This document shows, piece after piece, positions 8,892 to 18,411 of a DNA stretch of 64,000 nt. The notes below the pieces were generated by a model. It made no database searches. It was not told the origin of the DNA and saw nothing but the letters and a program-made list of their open reading frames with translations. Numbering within the stretch: position 1 is the first letter of the stretch; the number at the start of each line of letters is the position of its first letter. This DNA is from Undibacterium sp. KW1 (GTDB taxonomy: Bacteria > Pseudomonadota > Gammaproteobacteria > Burkholderiales > Burkholderiaceae_D): contig NZ_AP018439.1 of assembly GCF_009937955.1 (NCBI RefSeq), positions 2,604,001-2,668,000 of the forward strand. The letters run 5' to 3'. Both the position numbers and the translations under genes were made by a program.

Positions 8892-9211
8892 GTTTGTACT
8901 TTCAATAAATAGATCAAAAAAGAAGATCAAAACTTTGCGATGAATAATTACCGGTAATTATCGCTCTATAGGTTAATTCGCGAGCTTCTCGCCAAAACGA
9001 CATTCGGCCCCTACGAAAGTTTCCTAACCCGGAATTATAATGATTTTTCCATTAATGGAATAGGCATAGATGCATTTTTGCACTCAAATCAATCATTATT
9101 TCTAGACAAGACGCTATTTTTAGTAGGAAATTTCAGGTTTTCCATGAAAATAAACTACTTTTCGGAAGAAAATTTTCTTTCATATTTCAAAATAATGACG
9201 CGTTGCAGCAA
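8892..9211. other. Intergenic region upstream of the lipoprotein gene
   Basis: 320 bp, AT-rich. It holds the 18-bp palindrome at 8944-8961 and a TATAAT at 9036-9041 with no good -35 partner. It lies between two minus-strand genes. I see no ORF of note. Confidence 0.5.
8944..8961. promoter_or_regulatory. Perfect 18-bp palindrome, candidate operator
   Basis: ATAATTACCGGTAATTAT is its own reverse complement. It lies 53 bp upstream of the lipoprotein start, where a promoter would be expected, and is not followed by a T tract, so an operator is likelier than a terminator. Confidence 0.4.
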
Positions 9212-10348
9212 TCATTGACGTAGATCCAGCCAGCCGTCTTCATACCAAAGGCAGAAAGTTTCTATCGCATCTGCGGAAATATTCGCCAGATCTGCGCCAT
9301 CCAGCTCTCTTTGATTTGCCAATTTGCTCAGGCAAATCTTGTCTTCCTTGCCAACCGCGAATGATTCGCCATTGATGAAAATATGTTTTCCTTTATATAA
9401 CATCAGCGACTTGCGTGACAGCTTCAGGCCATTTTTCAGGGCTGACTGATGGAAACGTTTAGGCGTCAGTGGTTTTTCCGGTCCAGTGAAGAAAACACTG
9501 GGTTTGGGTTCGGTCAGGTGCTCACCCAGGAAAATGAGTACGTCATCGTCAGTAAATTGAATCTTGGCAATTTCTTCAGCAACCTGTTCCAGCATTTCAT
9601 TGCTGATTTCTGCCGGTTTGGTGCTGACTTTCAAATCAGGGTCTGCATATCTTCCTGGCAAGTCTATCGAGTCAGACATGAAGTGCAGGAAGGACTCCCC
9701 CAGTTCCTGGTAAGACGGCGCACGGAAGCCAATGGAGTAAGTCATGCATTCACCGATGGCGATGCCATCATGCGCATATTTTGGCGGTAGATACAGCATG
9801 TCGCCCGGCTCAAGCACGAATTCCTGCTCAGCCTTGAAGTTGCGCAAAATCTTGAGAGGCATGCCATCAATCAGCGTCAGGTCTTTTTGCGCGCCGATGC
9901 GCCATTTGCGTTGACCATGCGCCTGTAGCAGGAATACATCATAAGAATCAAAATGCGGTCCAACACCGCCGCCATCTGCCGCAAAGCTGATCATCAGGTC
10001 ATCAAGACGGCTGTCAGGGATGAAGCGGAATTGCCTGAGCAGGGAATCAGCCTTGTCATCATGCAAATTAACGCCTTGTACCAACAGCGTCCAGTCTTTC
10101 TTTTCCTTGACAGGTATGTCGGCTTGCGGGCCAGACTTCATTTCCCAGTGTTTGTTGAAGAAGCTGATGAGCCTGGACTCAACATCGTCACGGCCAGCCA
10201 TGTCAAACAGGTCAGCTTTTGGGATCAGAGGCTGAAAGTCAGGGATAGCCTGGCGTATCAGCAAGGGCTTCTTGTGCCAGTATTCGCTGAGAAACTCTTC
10301 TGCTGTAATGCCGCCCAGCAGGGGCAGGGGGATGGTATTTTTTTTCAT
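9212..10348 (-). CDS. roxA: Ribosomal oxygenase, JmjC/cupin (YcfD/RoxA type)
   Basis: 378 aa. An Fe(II)/2-oxoglutarate-dependent hydroxylase; the E. coli homologue YcfD hydroxylates an arginine of ribosomal protein L16. Iron ligands are visible as H132-x-D134 (GPHFDSYD) and H193 (YAHDG). The N-terminal text FLSEYWHKKPLLIRQA is characteristic of the family, and the C-terminal winged-helix-like part is present. It is divergent from slyD by 78 bp. Confidence 0.92.
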   Translation of the reverse strand: MKKNTIPLPLLGGITAEEFLSEYWHKKPLLIRQAIPDFQPLIPKADLFDMAGRDDVESRLISFFNKHWEMKSGPQADIPVKEKKDWTLLVQGVNLHDDKADSLLRQFRFIPDSRLDDLMISFAADGGGVGPHFDSYDVFLLQAHGQRKWRIGAQKDLTLIDGMPLKILRNFKAEQEFVLEPGDMLYLPPKYAHDGIAIGECMTYSIGFRAPSYQELGESFLHFMSDSIDLPGRYADPDLKVSTKPAEISNEMLEQVAEEIAKIQFTDDDVLIFLGEHLTEPKPSVFFTGPEKPLTPKRFHQSALKNGLKLSRKSLMLYKGKHIFINGESFAVGKEDKICLSKLANQRELDGADLANISADAIETFCLWYEDGWLDLRQ

Positions 10349-10389
10349 GCCCGCATTATAGGCTGAGGCAAAGGACTCGACTAGACGGG

Positions 10390-10395
10390 TATAAT
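10390..10395 (+). promoter_or_regulatory. Candidate -10 element of slyD
   Basis: A consensus TATAAT lies 31 bp upstream of the slyD ATG, with an AAGGA ribosome binding site at 10417-10421. I see no good -35 hexamer at the usual distance. Confidence 0.4.
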
Positions 10396-10426
10396 CTCAG
10401 GGCAAATAAATTTTTAAGGAATTGCT

Positions 10427-10978
10427 ATGAAGATAGGCAAAAATTCAGTTGTTACTGCAGTCTATACCTTGAAAGACGCACAAGACAATCTGATAGAAGA
10501 AGGTCAGGAGCCTATGGTTTACCTGCATGGCGGGTATGACAATGTGTTTCCCAAGATAGAAGAAGCCCTGGAAGGCAAGGAAAAGGGCTTCAGCACCATT
10601 ATCCAGTTAAACCCTGAAGATGCCTTTGGTGACTATGATGCCGCCCTGGTGAAAGTGGAACCGCGTGATCGCTTTCCTTCACCATTGGAAGTTGGCATGC
10701 AGTTTGAAGGCATGCCGGAAGAGTCGGATGATGCTGCCGATGAAGACAATGCCCATATTTTTACCGTCACGGATATCGCGGATGATAAGGTCGTACTGGA
10801 TGGCAATCACCCGCTGGCAGGCATAGCCTTGCGCTTTAGTTTGACGGTAGAAGACGTGCGTGCTGCTTCTGAAGAAGAAGTCGCTCACGGTCACGTGCAT
10901 GGCGCTCATGGCCATCATCATGACGATGATGAGGATGATGGTGCAGGCGACGAATATCGTAGTCACCAGTTGCACTGA
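10427..10978 (+). CDS. slyD: FKBP-type peptidyl-prolyl isomerase, SlyD-like
   Basis: 183 aa. The N-terminal FKBP half (residues about 1-70, 125-150) flanks an insert-in-flap chaperone domain, followed by a His/Asp-rich tail (HGHVHGAHGHHHDDDEDD) at about 151-172. In E. coli, SlyD's tail binds nickel and supports hydrogenase maturation, and the enzyme assists protein folding. Here the tail is intact, but no hydrogenase gene is in the window. A terminator follows directly. Confidence 0.93.
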   Translation: MKIGKNSVVTAVYTLKDAQDNLIEEGQEPMVYLHGGYDNVFPKIEEALEGKEKGFSTIIQLNPEDAFGDYDAALVKVEPRDRFPSPLEVGMQFEGMPEESDDAADEDNAHIFTVTDIADDKVVLDGNHPLAGIALRFSLTVEDVRAASEEEVAHGHVHGAHGHHHDDDEDDGAGDEYRSHQLH

Positions 10979-10989
10979 CAAGTAGCCAT

Positions 10990-11021
10990 AAAAAATGCCG
11001 TTGACTTCAACGGCATTTTTT
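10990..11021. terminator. Bidirectional intrinsic terminator, slyD / mutS
   Basis: AAAAAATGCCGTTGA (10990-11004) pairs with the complementary arm at 11007-11021, so A and T tracts lie on both sides. It serves the convergent slyD and mutS genes. Confidence 0.85.
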
Positions 11022-11038
11022 AGCTGGATATGTTTTGG

Positions 11039-13669
11039 TCAGGCCTTGTTTGCCAGGCTCTTCAATTCATACAAGGCTGCCAGTGCCTCCCTTGGGGTCA
11101 TACTATCCGGGTCCATGGTGTCAAGAGTCTCCATCAGCTCAGTATTAACGGGTGCTGACTCCACAACTTCCACTTCAGGTGCGCCAGCCGAGGAAGAGAA
11201 TAAATCAAACTGAGGCGTTGATTGCAGCGACTGAGCTTCCAGATCAGCCAGATGCTTGCGTGCAGAGCGGATAACTGGCTGAGGTATGCCCGCCAGTTGC
11301 GCCACCTGCAAGCCATAGCTTTGTGAGGCAGGGCCAGCCTGTACAGCATGCAGGAAAACGATGTTTTCCTTATGCTCAACCGCAGATAAATGCACATTTT
11401 CTGCCGATGGGTGCACTTCAGGCAATTGCGTCAGCTCAAAATAATGCGTGGCAAACAAGGTATAGCTCTTGGATACCTGTATCAGATGCTTGGCAATTGC
11501 CCAGGCCAAAGCCAAGCCGTCAAATGTCGATGTACCGCGACCCACTTCGTCCATCAATACCAGAGAATGGTCAGTAGCACCATTCAGGATGGCTGCTGAT
11601 TCTGTCATTTCCACCATGAAGGTAGAGCGGCCACCTGCCAGGTCATCCGCTGCGCCTATGCGAGTGAAAATGCGGTCTATCGGACCTATCGTCACTTCGG
11701 CGGCAGGCACATAACTGCCAACGTAGGCTAGCAGGGTGATCAGGGCAACCTGACGCATAAAGGTCGATTTACCACCCATGTTAGGGCCGGTGATCAACAA
11801 TAATTTACGCTCGGCAGAAAAATCACAATCATTGGCGATAAAGCGTTCTATCTGGTTTTCAACTACAGGATGGCGACCCTGGACGATATGCAGGTTAGGT
11901 TCATCCACCAATTGCGGTGCGCACCAGTTATTCTTGGTCGCATGCTCGGCCAAGCTGACCAGAGTGTCGAGTTGGGCAATCGCATTTGCCACTCTTTGCA
12001 ACAAAGGCACTTGCGGCACCAGATCTTGTAGCAGACGCTCATACAACATCTTTTCACGTACCAGGGCACGTTCTTGTGCCGATAATGCCTTGTCTTCAAA
12101 GGCTTTCAATTCTGGTGTGATGTAGCGCTCAGCATTTTTCAGGGTCTGGCGACGGCGGTAATTATCCGGCACTTTATCGCTTTGTCCGTTCGTGACTTCA
12201 ATATAAAAGCCATGCACACGGTTATATTCAACACGCAGATTGGCAATGCCTGTGCGTTCACGTTCAGACACTTCGAGGTCTATCAGGAATTGCCCGGCAT
12301 TCTCTGACAGTGCACGCAATTCATCGAGCTCTGCATCAAAGCCGGTGGCTATCACGCCACCATCGCGTACCATGGTGGCGGGTTGCAGCATCAAGCCACG
12401 TTCCAGCAGGTCCAAGCATTCTGTCGGTGTGTCCAGATCAGACAAAACCTTGGTCAGCAAACTGGTTTGGTTATCGGCGATACACAAGCTCACATAATTG
12501 CGCAGGCCGGGCAGGTTTTGCAGGCCATCTCGCAGTGCAGATAAATCACGTGGTCGCGCAGATTGCAGGGCTATGCGTGTGGTGATGCGCTCTATGTCGG
12601 GGATAGCCTTTAAAGTGGTAGCCAGGCCATCAGTGGAGTCTGCCTGTATCAGTGCCTTGATGGCGTCATGACGTGCCCTGGCGACGGCTTGATCGCGCCG
12701 TGCATGGTGTAACCAGTGACGCAGCAGACGCGAGCCCATGGCGGTGCGGCAATGATCAAGCAAGGAAAACAGGGTGGGCGATTCTTGGCCACGCAAGGTC
12801 TCTGTCAACTCCAGATTGCGACGTGTCGCGGTATCCAGCCCTATGAATTCATGCTCGCTCTCAACATTGAGCGTATTGACATGCTTCAGGCCACGGCCTT
12901 GCGTGCTTTCCGCATAGCGCAGCAATGCACCAGCGGCGCCCAGTGCCGCACTCAGGTTCTCTACCCCAAAACCGGTCAATGAGGCAGTGCCCAATTGATC
13001 CTGCAAGGCTTTTTGCCCTTGCTTGACATCGAAATGCCAGTCAGGCAATTCAGAGAATTTGCCCGGGAGTTGAGCATAATGCTCATCCAGCAATAGCGTG
13101 CCAGCAGACAGCAATACTTCGGCTGGGCTGATGCGTTCCAGTTCTTGTTGTAGCCGTTGTGGCAGGGATTTTTCGTCAGTCGATACTTCCATCAACTTCA
13201 AGGCACCACTGGCTAGCGACAACCATGCCAGGCCTATGCTGACGGTCTTTCTTTGTTGCAGCATGCACAGCGACAGTAGCGGGCGGTCAGATTTTTCTGG
13301 CAGCAAATCAGTGTCAGTCAGTGTGCCCGGGGTGATTACGCGCATGACTTTGCGCTCTACCGGCCCCTTGCTGGTCGCCGGATCACCTATCTGTTCGCAG
13401 ATTGCCGCTGATTCACCTATCTTGACCAGCTTGGCCAGATAAGGCTCCAGGGAATGGAAGGGCACGCCCGCCATCTTGATCGGTTCGCCGCCAGAACTGC
13501 CGCGCTGGGTCAGGGTGATGCCCAGCAAACGCGAAACTTTTTCGGCATCGCCAAAAAACAGTTCATAAAAATCGCCCATCCGGTAAAACACAAGGGTTTC
13601 TGGATAGTCTGCCTTGATGCGGAGATATTGCTGCATCATGGGGGTGTGTTGTGTTTCTTTTGCGGTCAT
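11039..13669 (-). CDS. mutS: DNA mismatch repair protein MutS
   Basis: 876 aa, full length. Recognises mismatches and small loops and recruits MutL. The N-terminal mismatch-binding domain has the Phe-x-Glu motif as FYELFFGDA near residue 31. The C-terminal ATPase has Walker [10 protein letters not shown], the segment TFMVEMTE and Walker [13 protein letters not shown]. The region following Walker B ([11 protein letters not shown]) is intact. It is a single gene flanked by a shared terminator and a 258-bp gap. Confidence 0.98.
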   Translation of the reverse strand: MTAKETQHTPMMQQYLRIKADYPETLVFYRMGDFYELFFGDAEKVSRLLGITLTQRGSSGGEPIKMAGVPFHSLEPYLAKLVKIGESAAICEQIGDPATSKGPVERKVMRVITPGTLTDTDLLPEKSDRPLLSLCMLQQRKTVSIGLAWLSLASGALKLMEVSTDEKSLPQRLQQELERISPAEVLLSAGTLLLDEHYAQLPGKFSELPDWHFDVKQGQKALQDQLGTASLTGFGVENLSAALGAAGALLRYAESTQGRGLKHVNTLNVESEHEFIGLDTATRRNLELTETLRGQESPTLFSLLDHCRTAMGSRLLRHWLHHARRDQAVARARHDAIKALIQADSTDGLATTLKAIPDIERITTRIALQSARPRDLSALRDGLQNLPGLRNYVSLCIADNQTSLLTKVLSDLDTPTECLDLLERGLMLQPATMVRDGGVIATGFDAELDELRALSENAGQFLIDLEVSERERTGIANLRVEYNRVHGFYIEVTNGQSDKVPDNYRRRQTLKNAERYITPELKAFEDKALSAQERALVREKMLYERLLQDLVPQVPLLQRVANAIAQLDTLVSLAEHATKNNWCAPQLVDEPNLHIVQGRHPVVENQIERFIANDCDFSAERKLLLITGPNMGGKSTFMRQVALITLLAYVGSYVPAAEVTIGPIDRIFTRIGAADDLAGGRSTFMVEMTESAAILNGATDHSLVLMDEVGRGTSTFDGLALAWAIAKHLIQVSKSYTLFATHYFELTQLPEVHPSAENVHLSAVEHKENIVFLHAVQAGPASQSYGLQVAQLAGIPQPVIRSARKHLADLEAQSLQSTPQFDLFSSSAGAPEVEVVESAPVNTELMETLDTMDPDSMTPREALAALYELKSLANKA

Positions 13670-13927
13670 AAGACTTTGATTTTATTCGTTTTGTTTTCTT
13701 GTTTTCGCCTGCTGAAGCACTGGAATTTATACCCAGTCAGTTCAAATTTGGTGCGCACCATATCATAGACGATTGCCTTGGTCTACGGTTGCCTAGCTTT
13801 ATTGTGAATATCAATAACTTATAGGCTGCAGAATTGTCAGGTAAAAGCAAAAACTATCCAGGATATTGTTAAAATCAAAAATCTGATTGTAGCAATATCC
13901 TTTTTTGTGTCGAAAGGGCGCTGACCG

Positions 13928-14722
13928 ATGACAAATGAATTTATGTATGGACAAAGCACTGCCCTGATCGTTTTCCTTCTTCTTGCCTGTATGCTGATTG
14001 CCACCGAGCTTGCATATAGAAATGGCCTGCGCAAACAAATGGTAGCAAATGATGCGGCCAAATCACAGATCAATACCCTGCAGGCTTCTATGCTGGGCTT
14101 GCTCGCCTTATTGTTGAGTTTTGCTTTTTCTCTGGCGCTGCAAAGGTTTGATGAGCGCAATCAATCGGTAGTCAATGAAGCGAATGCAATTGGCACCACG
14201 TATTTGCGCACCCAGCTGCTACCCTTGAGCGTGCGCGAGCATACGCAGACCATGTTGAAGCAGTATATAGACCTAAGAGTAGAAGAAGGGCAGGTCAGTC
14301 TCGCAGATGTGGAAAAACGTGATGTCTTAATAAAAAAAACCAGCCAAATCTCGGATCAGTTGTGGGCGCTCGCCATGAAGTCTGTCGAGTTGGATAAGAG
14401 TGCTGTGACCACTGGCATGTTTGTACAGTCGTTGAATGATACTATCGATGCATTTGGTAAAAGGGATGCTGGCTTGCAAAGGCATGTGCCTGAGACAGTT
14501 GTGTTGCTCTTGTTGATCACCATCATCATGACAGCTGCGACCATAGGTTATGCTTCTGGCCTGACTGGGCAAAGGGCGGTCTTTGCAACTTTGGCTTTGC
14601 AGATTTTGATCAGTATGGCGGTATTTTTAACCATAGACCTGGATCGCCCACGACGTGGTTTTATACAAGTGAGTCAGTTGAGCATGCTGAATTTACAGCA
14701 GTCAGTACATGCAAAGCAGTAA
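13928..14722 (+). CDS. DUF4239 (bestrophin-like) membrane protein
   Basis: 264 aa. Hydrophobic segments lie at about 11-30, 52-70, 190-208 and 215-238, in the two-plus-two pattern of DUF4239 proteins. The loop between them holds the conserved QRFDERNQSVVNEANAIGTT stretch and a helical region. Function is unestablished; a distant relation to bestrophin channels has been suggested for the family. It stands alone between mutS and rhlE. Confidence 0.75.
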   Translation: MTNEFMYGQSTALIVFLLLACMLIATELAYRNGLRKQMVANDAAKSQINTLQASMLGLLALLLSFAFSLALQRFDERNQSVVNEANAIGTTYLRTQLLPLSVREHTQTMLKQYIDLRVEEGQVSLADVEKRDVLIKKTSQISDQLWALAMKSVELDKSAVTTGMFVQSLNDTIDAFGKRDAGLQRHVPETVVLLLLITIIMTAATIGYASGLTGQRAVFATLALQILISMAVFLTIDLDRPRRGFIQVSQLSMLNLQQSVHAKQ

Positions 14723-14734
14723 TTGAATTTGTAT

Positions 14735-14773
14735 AAAGCACAAAGGGCCAAAAAATTGCCCTTTGTGCTTTTA
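14735..14773. terminator. Intrinsic terminator, DUF4239 gene / rhlE
   Basis: AAAGCACAAAGGGC (14735-14748) pairs with GCCCTTTGTGCTTT (14758-14771) and a short T run follows. It lies between convergent genes. Confidence 0.75.
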
Positions 14774-14790
14774 ATCCTGCCAGCTAAGGA

Positions 14791-16161
14791 TCAGCCGTTA
14801 CCACGGCTACCAGACCTGCGTGGAGCGGACTGCTTTACCGTCGGTCTTGGGCCTGCTGGGCGAGGTTTGGCTGCCTGTGGCGCAGATGCCTTACCTGGTG
14901 TGCGGGCTGGCTGTCCGCGGCCGTTACCTGCAGGACGTTGACCTCTGCCACCTCCGCCACCACCACGATGATCAAAGCTGCGCAATTGTATAGGTTCAGC
15001 CTTGGCATGCGGGTCAGGAATGAAACCATCAATGATTTCTTGTGGTATCTGACGCTTGATGAGTTTTTCTATGTCTGCAAGCAGCTTGAATTCATCGACG
15101 CAAACCAGAGATACGGCCTCGCCAGTCGCACCGGCGCGACCAGTGCGGCCTATGCGATGCACATAATCTTCTGGCACATTCGGCAAATCGTAATTGACGA
15201 CGTGAGGCAACTGGTCAATGTCAATACCACGTGCCGCGATGTCAGTCGCTACCAGTACGGTCAGACTGCCATCCTTGAATTCGGCCAGAGCCTTGGTGCG
15301 CGCAGACTGACTCTTGTTGCCGTGGATGGCCATGGCGGCAATGCCATCTTTGCCCAATTGCTCTACCAGCTTGTTGGCACCATGTTTGGTGCGGGTGAAC
15401 ACCAGCACTTGTGACCATTGATGGGTCTTGATCAGGTGTGCCAGCATCGGGTGTTTTTTATCGCGATCAACCGGGTGCACTTTTTGTGCTATGACTTCAA
15501 CCGTGGAATTGCGACGCGCGACTTCTATCATCGCCGGGTTGTCCAGCAAGCGGTCTGCCAGTGCCTTGATGTCGTCGGAGAAAGTGGCAGAGAACAGCAA
15601 ATTCTGCCGCTTGGCAGGCAAGATCGCCAATACTTTTTTGATGTCATGGATAAAGCCCATGTCCAGCATGCGGTCTGCTTCATCCAATACCAGGATTTCT
15701 ATATGGCGCAGGTCTATCGTGCCTTGCTGGTGATGATCAAGCAGGCGGCCTGGCGTTGCCACCAATATGTCGACCCCTTGCTTTAACAGTTTGATTTGCG
15801 GGTTAATGCCAACGCCACCAAAAATCACGCCGGAATTCAGTGGTACATATTTGCCGTAGGTATTGACGCTTTCTTCTACCTGAGCTGCCAGTTCGCGCGT
15901 AGGTGTCAGTACCAGGGCGCGGATAGGGCGTCTGCTGGTTTTGTCTTTTGGAGCATTGGCTGAGGTAGACAGGCGCTGCAAGATAGGCAGGGTAAAACCC
16001 GCTGTTTTGCCAGTACCGGTTTGCGCGCCAGCCAGCAAGTCGCCGCCTTTGATGACAGCAGGAATTGCCTGCTGTTGTATCGGGGTTGGAGAGGTATAGC
16101 CTTGTTCGCTGACTGCGCGGACAATGTTCTCGGATAAGCCGAGTTCGTTGAATGATGCCAT
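14791..16161 (-). CDS. rhlE: DEAD-box RNA helicase, RhlE type
   Basis: 456 aa. Motif I AQTGTGKT at 46-53, PTREL at 87-91, DEAD at 160-163, SAT at 191-193 and [10 protein letters not shown] in the second RecA domain are all intact. The last 70 residues are a low-complexity Gly/Arg/Pro/Ala tail with RGG-like pieces, which in related helicases increases RNA affinity. Likely roles are ribosome assembly and RNA turnover. It ends 90 bp downstream of suhB, on the same strand. Confidence 0.93.
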   Translation of the reverse strand: MASFNELGLSENIVRAVSEQGYTSPTPIQQQAIPAVIKGGDLLAGAQTGTGKTAGFTLPILQRLSTSANAPKDKTSRRPIRALVLTPTRELAAQVEESVNTYGKYVPLNSGVIFGGVGINPQIKLLKQGVDILVATPGRLLDHHQQGTIDLRHIEILVLDEADRMLDMGFIHDIKKVLAILPAKRQNLLFSATFSDDIKALADRLLDNPAMIEVARRNSTVEVIAQKVHPVDRDKKHPMLAHLIKTHQWSQVLVFTRTKHGANKLVEQLGKDGIAAMAIHGNKSQSARTKALAEFKDGSLTVLVATDIAARGIDIDQLPHVVNYDLPNVPEDYVHRIGRTGRAGATGEAVSLVCVDEFKLLADIEKLIKRQIPQEIIDGFIPDPHAKAEPIQLRSFDHRGGGGGGRGQRPAGNGRGQPARTPGKASAPQAAKPRPAGPRPTVKQSAPRRSGSRGNG

Positions 16162-16251
16162 GTGGTTTTACTGTGTTTCTTTATGACCGGACTGGTTTTC
16201 ATCAGTCCAGAGAGAGGGGCGTCCCGCCAAATGCCAGCGGGACGTGAGAAA

Positions 16252-17052
16252 TTACTTTTTAGCTGAAAACGCTTGCAATGCATTGACCATCTGGGCAAAT
16301 ACTTTCGGTGTTCCAGCTAATACATCACCTTTGTGCAGATAGTCGGAATCACCAGAGAAGTTGCCGACGATACCGCCAGCTTCGGTGATGATGAGTGAGC
16401 CTGCCGCGATATCCCAGGGGGCCAGGCCTTTTTCAAAGAAGCCATCAAGACGGCCGGTTGCGACATAAGCGAGGTCAAGCGCGGCAGAACCTGGTCTTCT
16501 CAGACCCTGGCATTTGCTGGTCATGACTTTGAACATGGCCAGGTACTCATCCAGGCCCGACAAGTCGCGGGATGGGAAGCCTGTACCTATCAATGCATCA
16601 GCCAGTTTGTCGCAACGGGTAACGCGGATACGTTTATCGTTGAGGAAAGCGCCGGCACCTTTGCTGGCCGTGAACATTTCATTGCGCGTAGGGTCGTAAA
16701 TAACGGCTTGTGTAATCACGCCGCGTTGTTGAAGCGCGATAGAAACGCAATATTGTGGGAAGCCGTGGATGAAGTTGGTCGTGCCATCGAGTGGATCAAT
16801 GATCCAGACATTATCATTTTCGTCGTGCAAATTAGCGGATGCACCTGATTCTTCAGCCAGGATGGCATGGTCAGGGTAGGCAGAAGTCAGCACCTCAATG
16901 ATGGCAGCTTCAGCAGCCTGATCGACTTCAGTCACGAAATCATTGAATTGTTTCTCTGTGACCTGGACACGATCGAGGTCAAAAGATGCGCGATTGATAA
17001 TAGTCGCGCCACGACGAGCGGCTTTAACTGCCGTATTCAGCATTGGGTGCAT
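16252..17052 (-). CDS. suhB: Inositol monophosphatase family protein SuhB
   Basis: 266 aa. Metal-binding residues are seen in AEESG (E67-E68), DPLDGTTNF (D86, D89) and APWDIAAG. The E. coli homologue hydrolyses inositol-1-phosphate and also binds NusA in the rRNA antitermination complex. The gene is divergent from trmJ with a 191-bp gap, an arrangement that also occurs in other proteobacteria. Confidence 0.93.
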   Translation of the reverse strand: MHPMLNTAVKAARRGATIINRASFDLDRVQVTEKQFNDFVTEVDQAAEAAIIEVLTSAYPDHAILAEESGASANLHDENDNVWIIDPLDGTTNFIHGFPQYCVSIALQQRGVITQAVIYDPTRNEMFTASKGAGAFLNDKRIRVTRCDKLADALIGTGFPSRDLSGLDEYLAMFKVMTSKCQGLRRPGSAALDLAYVATGRLDGFFEKGLAPWDIAAGSLIITEAGGIVGNFSGDSDYLHKGDVLAGTPKVFAQMVNALQAFSAKK

Positions 17053-17243
17053 AAGGTTTCCGATAAAATGGCAGCATGCAAACGACTATCCCTCAAAAAA
17101 GAGTAAGGATGTCATTAAGATGCTAGACAAAAATGATAAAGAGCGTGCGTAATTCTTGTCCGACTGCCATCCGTCTGATCAATAAGACGCACAACAAGAC
17201 GCACAACCGAATAAAAAATTAACGCGGGATACCGCTATTTTAA

Positions 17244-18020
17244 ATGAACTTGCCCAAAACTGACACATCTCTTTTTCAACGCCTGTGCTTTATCCTGGTT
17301 GAAACCAGTCATCCGGGTAATATAGGTTCGGCCGCGAGAGCCATTAAAACCATGGGGTTTAACGAGTTGATCCTGGTAAAGCCACGCTTTGCCGATGCTC
17401 TGCAGCATACGGAAGCGATAGCCCTTGCCAGCGGTGCGCAAGACATATTGGACAGTGCCCGTATCGTCGAACATATCGATGAAGCCCTGGATGGATGTGA
17501 ATATGTGGCCGCCGTCAGTGCCAGATTGCGGGAGTTTTCCCCGCCTATCCTTAGTCCAAGAATATTCGCTGAATCCATGGTGCAAAGTCAGCACGCTAAA
17601 ATAGGGCTGATATTTGGTAACGAGCGATTTGGTTTGCCTAACGAGATCGTCATGAATTGCCATGCACTGATCAATATTCCCGCCAATCCGGCCTATTCTT
17701 CATTGAATCTGGCGCAGGCAATACAACTGCTATCTTATGAATGCCGCATGGCTGCTGATACCGGTGTGCCAGTTGCCGGTAATGTCGGTTTTCAGGGGCA
17801 ATTGGCAACCGTGAATGAAATAGATGGAATGTATACGCATCTGGAGCAGGCACTTGTCGCGATAGAGTTTTTGAACCCGGATAAGCCCAAGAAGCTGATG
17901 CCCCGCCTGAAACGCATGTTGTCACGTACGCAATTGGAAGTTGAAGAGGTGAATATCTTGCGTGGAATTGCAAATAAAATATTGGATGTCAGCAAAAAAC
18001 AGGCAATGCCTGAAAAATAA
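17244..18020 (+). CDS. trmJ: tRNA (Cm32/Um32) methyltransferase TrmJ
   Basis: 258 aa. A SPOUT 2'-O-methyltransferase. The N-terminal motif FILVETSHPGNIGSAARAIKTMG, the NERFGLPNE loop and INIPANPAYSSLNLAQA, which forms the knotted S-adenosylmethionine site, are all present. A helical C-terminal extension (about 165-255) distinguishes it from short TrmL-type enzymes. The predicted target is ribose of nucleotide 32 in the tRNA anticodon loop. Confidence 0.92.
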   Translation: MNLPKTDTSLFQRLCFILVETSHPGNIGSAARAIKTMGFNELILVKPRFADALQHTEAIALASGAQDILDSARIVEHIDEALDGCEYVAAVSARLREFSPPILSPRIFAESMVQSQHAKIGLIFGNERFGLPNEIVMNCHALINIPANPAYSSLNLAQAIQLLSYECRMAADTGVPVAGNVGFQGQLATVNEIDGMYTHLEQALVAIEFLNPDKPKKLMPRLKRMLSRTQLEVEEVNILRGIANKILDVSKKQAMPEK

Positions 18021-18411
18021 TAAAATTTCTGCTTTAATACTTTAATTAATAAGATGCAAAGCAAGCTGGGATAAGACATAAATAATTTCGATTTTTATTT
18101 TTTGTGTCTTTTTGGCAAATTAAATTGTACATTCCATCATCAATATTACAATGATGTTGACTCGTAGTTTTCCTTCAAATGTATCGAAAATACATTAAGA
18201 GTTTGATGTATGCTGAGGGAAACAGCAGGAGGTATTGTTGTTGCAATTGATAAATATGTTGAAATCAACAAACATTGTTACCTTTGTTTGCGTTTTACAT
18301 TTGGTAACGACTTCAAGGATTGTTATAAAGCCAGTAAGATTGCAGTTAATATACATTCAGGAATAACAATTGATTTTCTGAAGTAATTACTTTCATTCTG
18401 AGGTCATTATT
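18021..18411. other. AT-rich gap upstream of the FimV-like gene
   Basis: About 390 bp, notably AT-rich compared with its neighbours. The only start-to-stop frame I noted is about 36 codons from ATG 18256, with no recognisable content. A GAGG at 18400-18403 is the only good ribosome binding site before the FimV-like coding region. The region probably carries that gene's promoter and leader. Confidence 0.4.

Noticed and set aside
8635..8943. Ala/Asp-rich and Leu-rich open frames on the plus strand
   Set aside because: They are by-products of the repetitive Ala codons of the minus-strand lipoprotein, which alone has a signal peptide and lipobox.
14723..14941. 72-codon frame after the DUF4239 gene
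   Set aside because: It reads through the terminator and then antisense to the rhlE tail; its Pro/Gly/Arg content is a shadow of that low-complexity tail.
18256..18366. 36-codon frame (ATG TTG AAA ...) upstream of the FimV-like gene
   Set aside because: No good ribosome binding site, no family similarity, AT-rich background.
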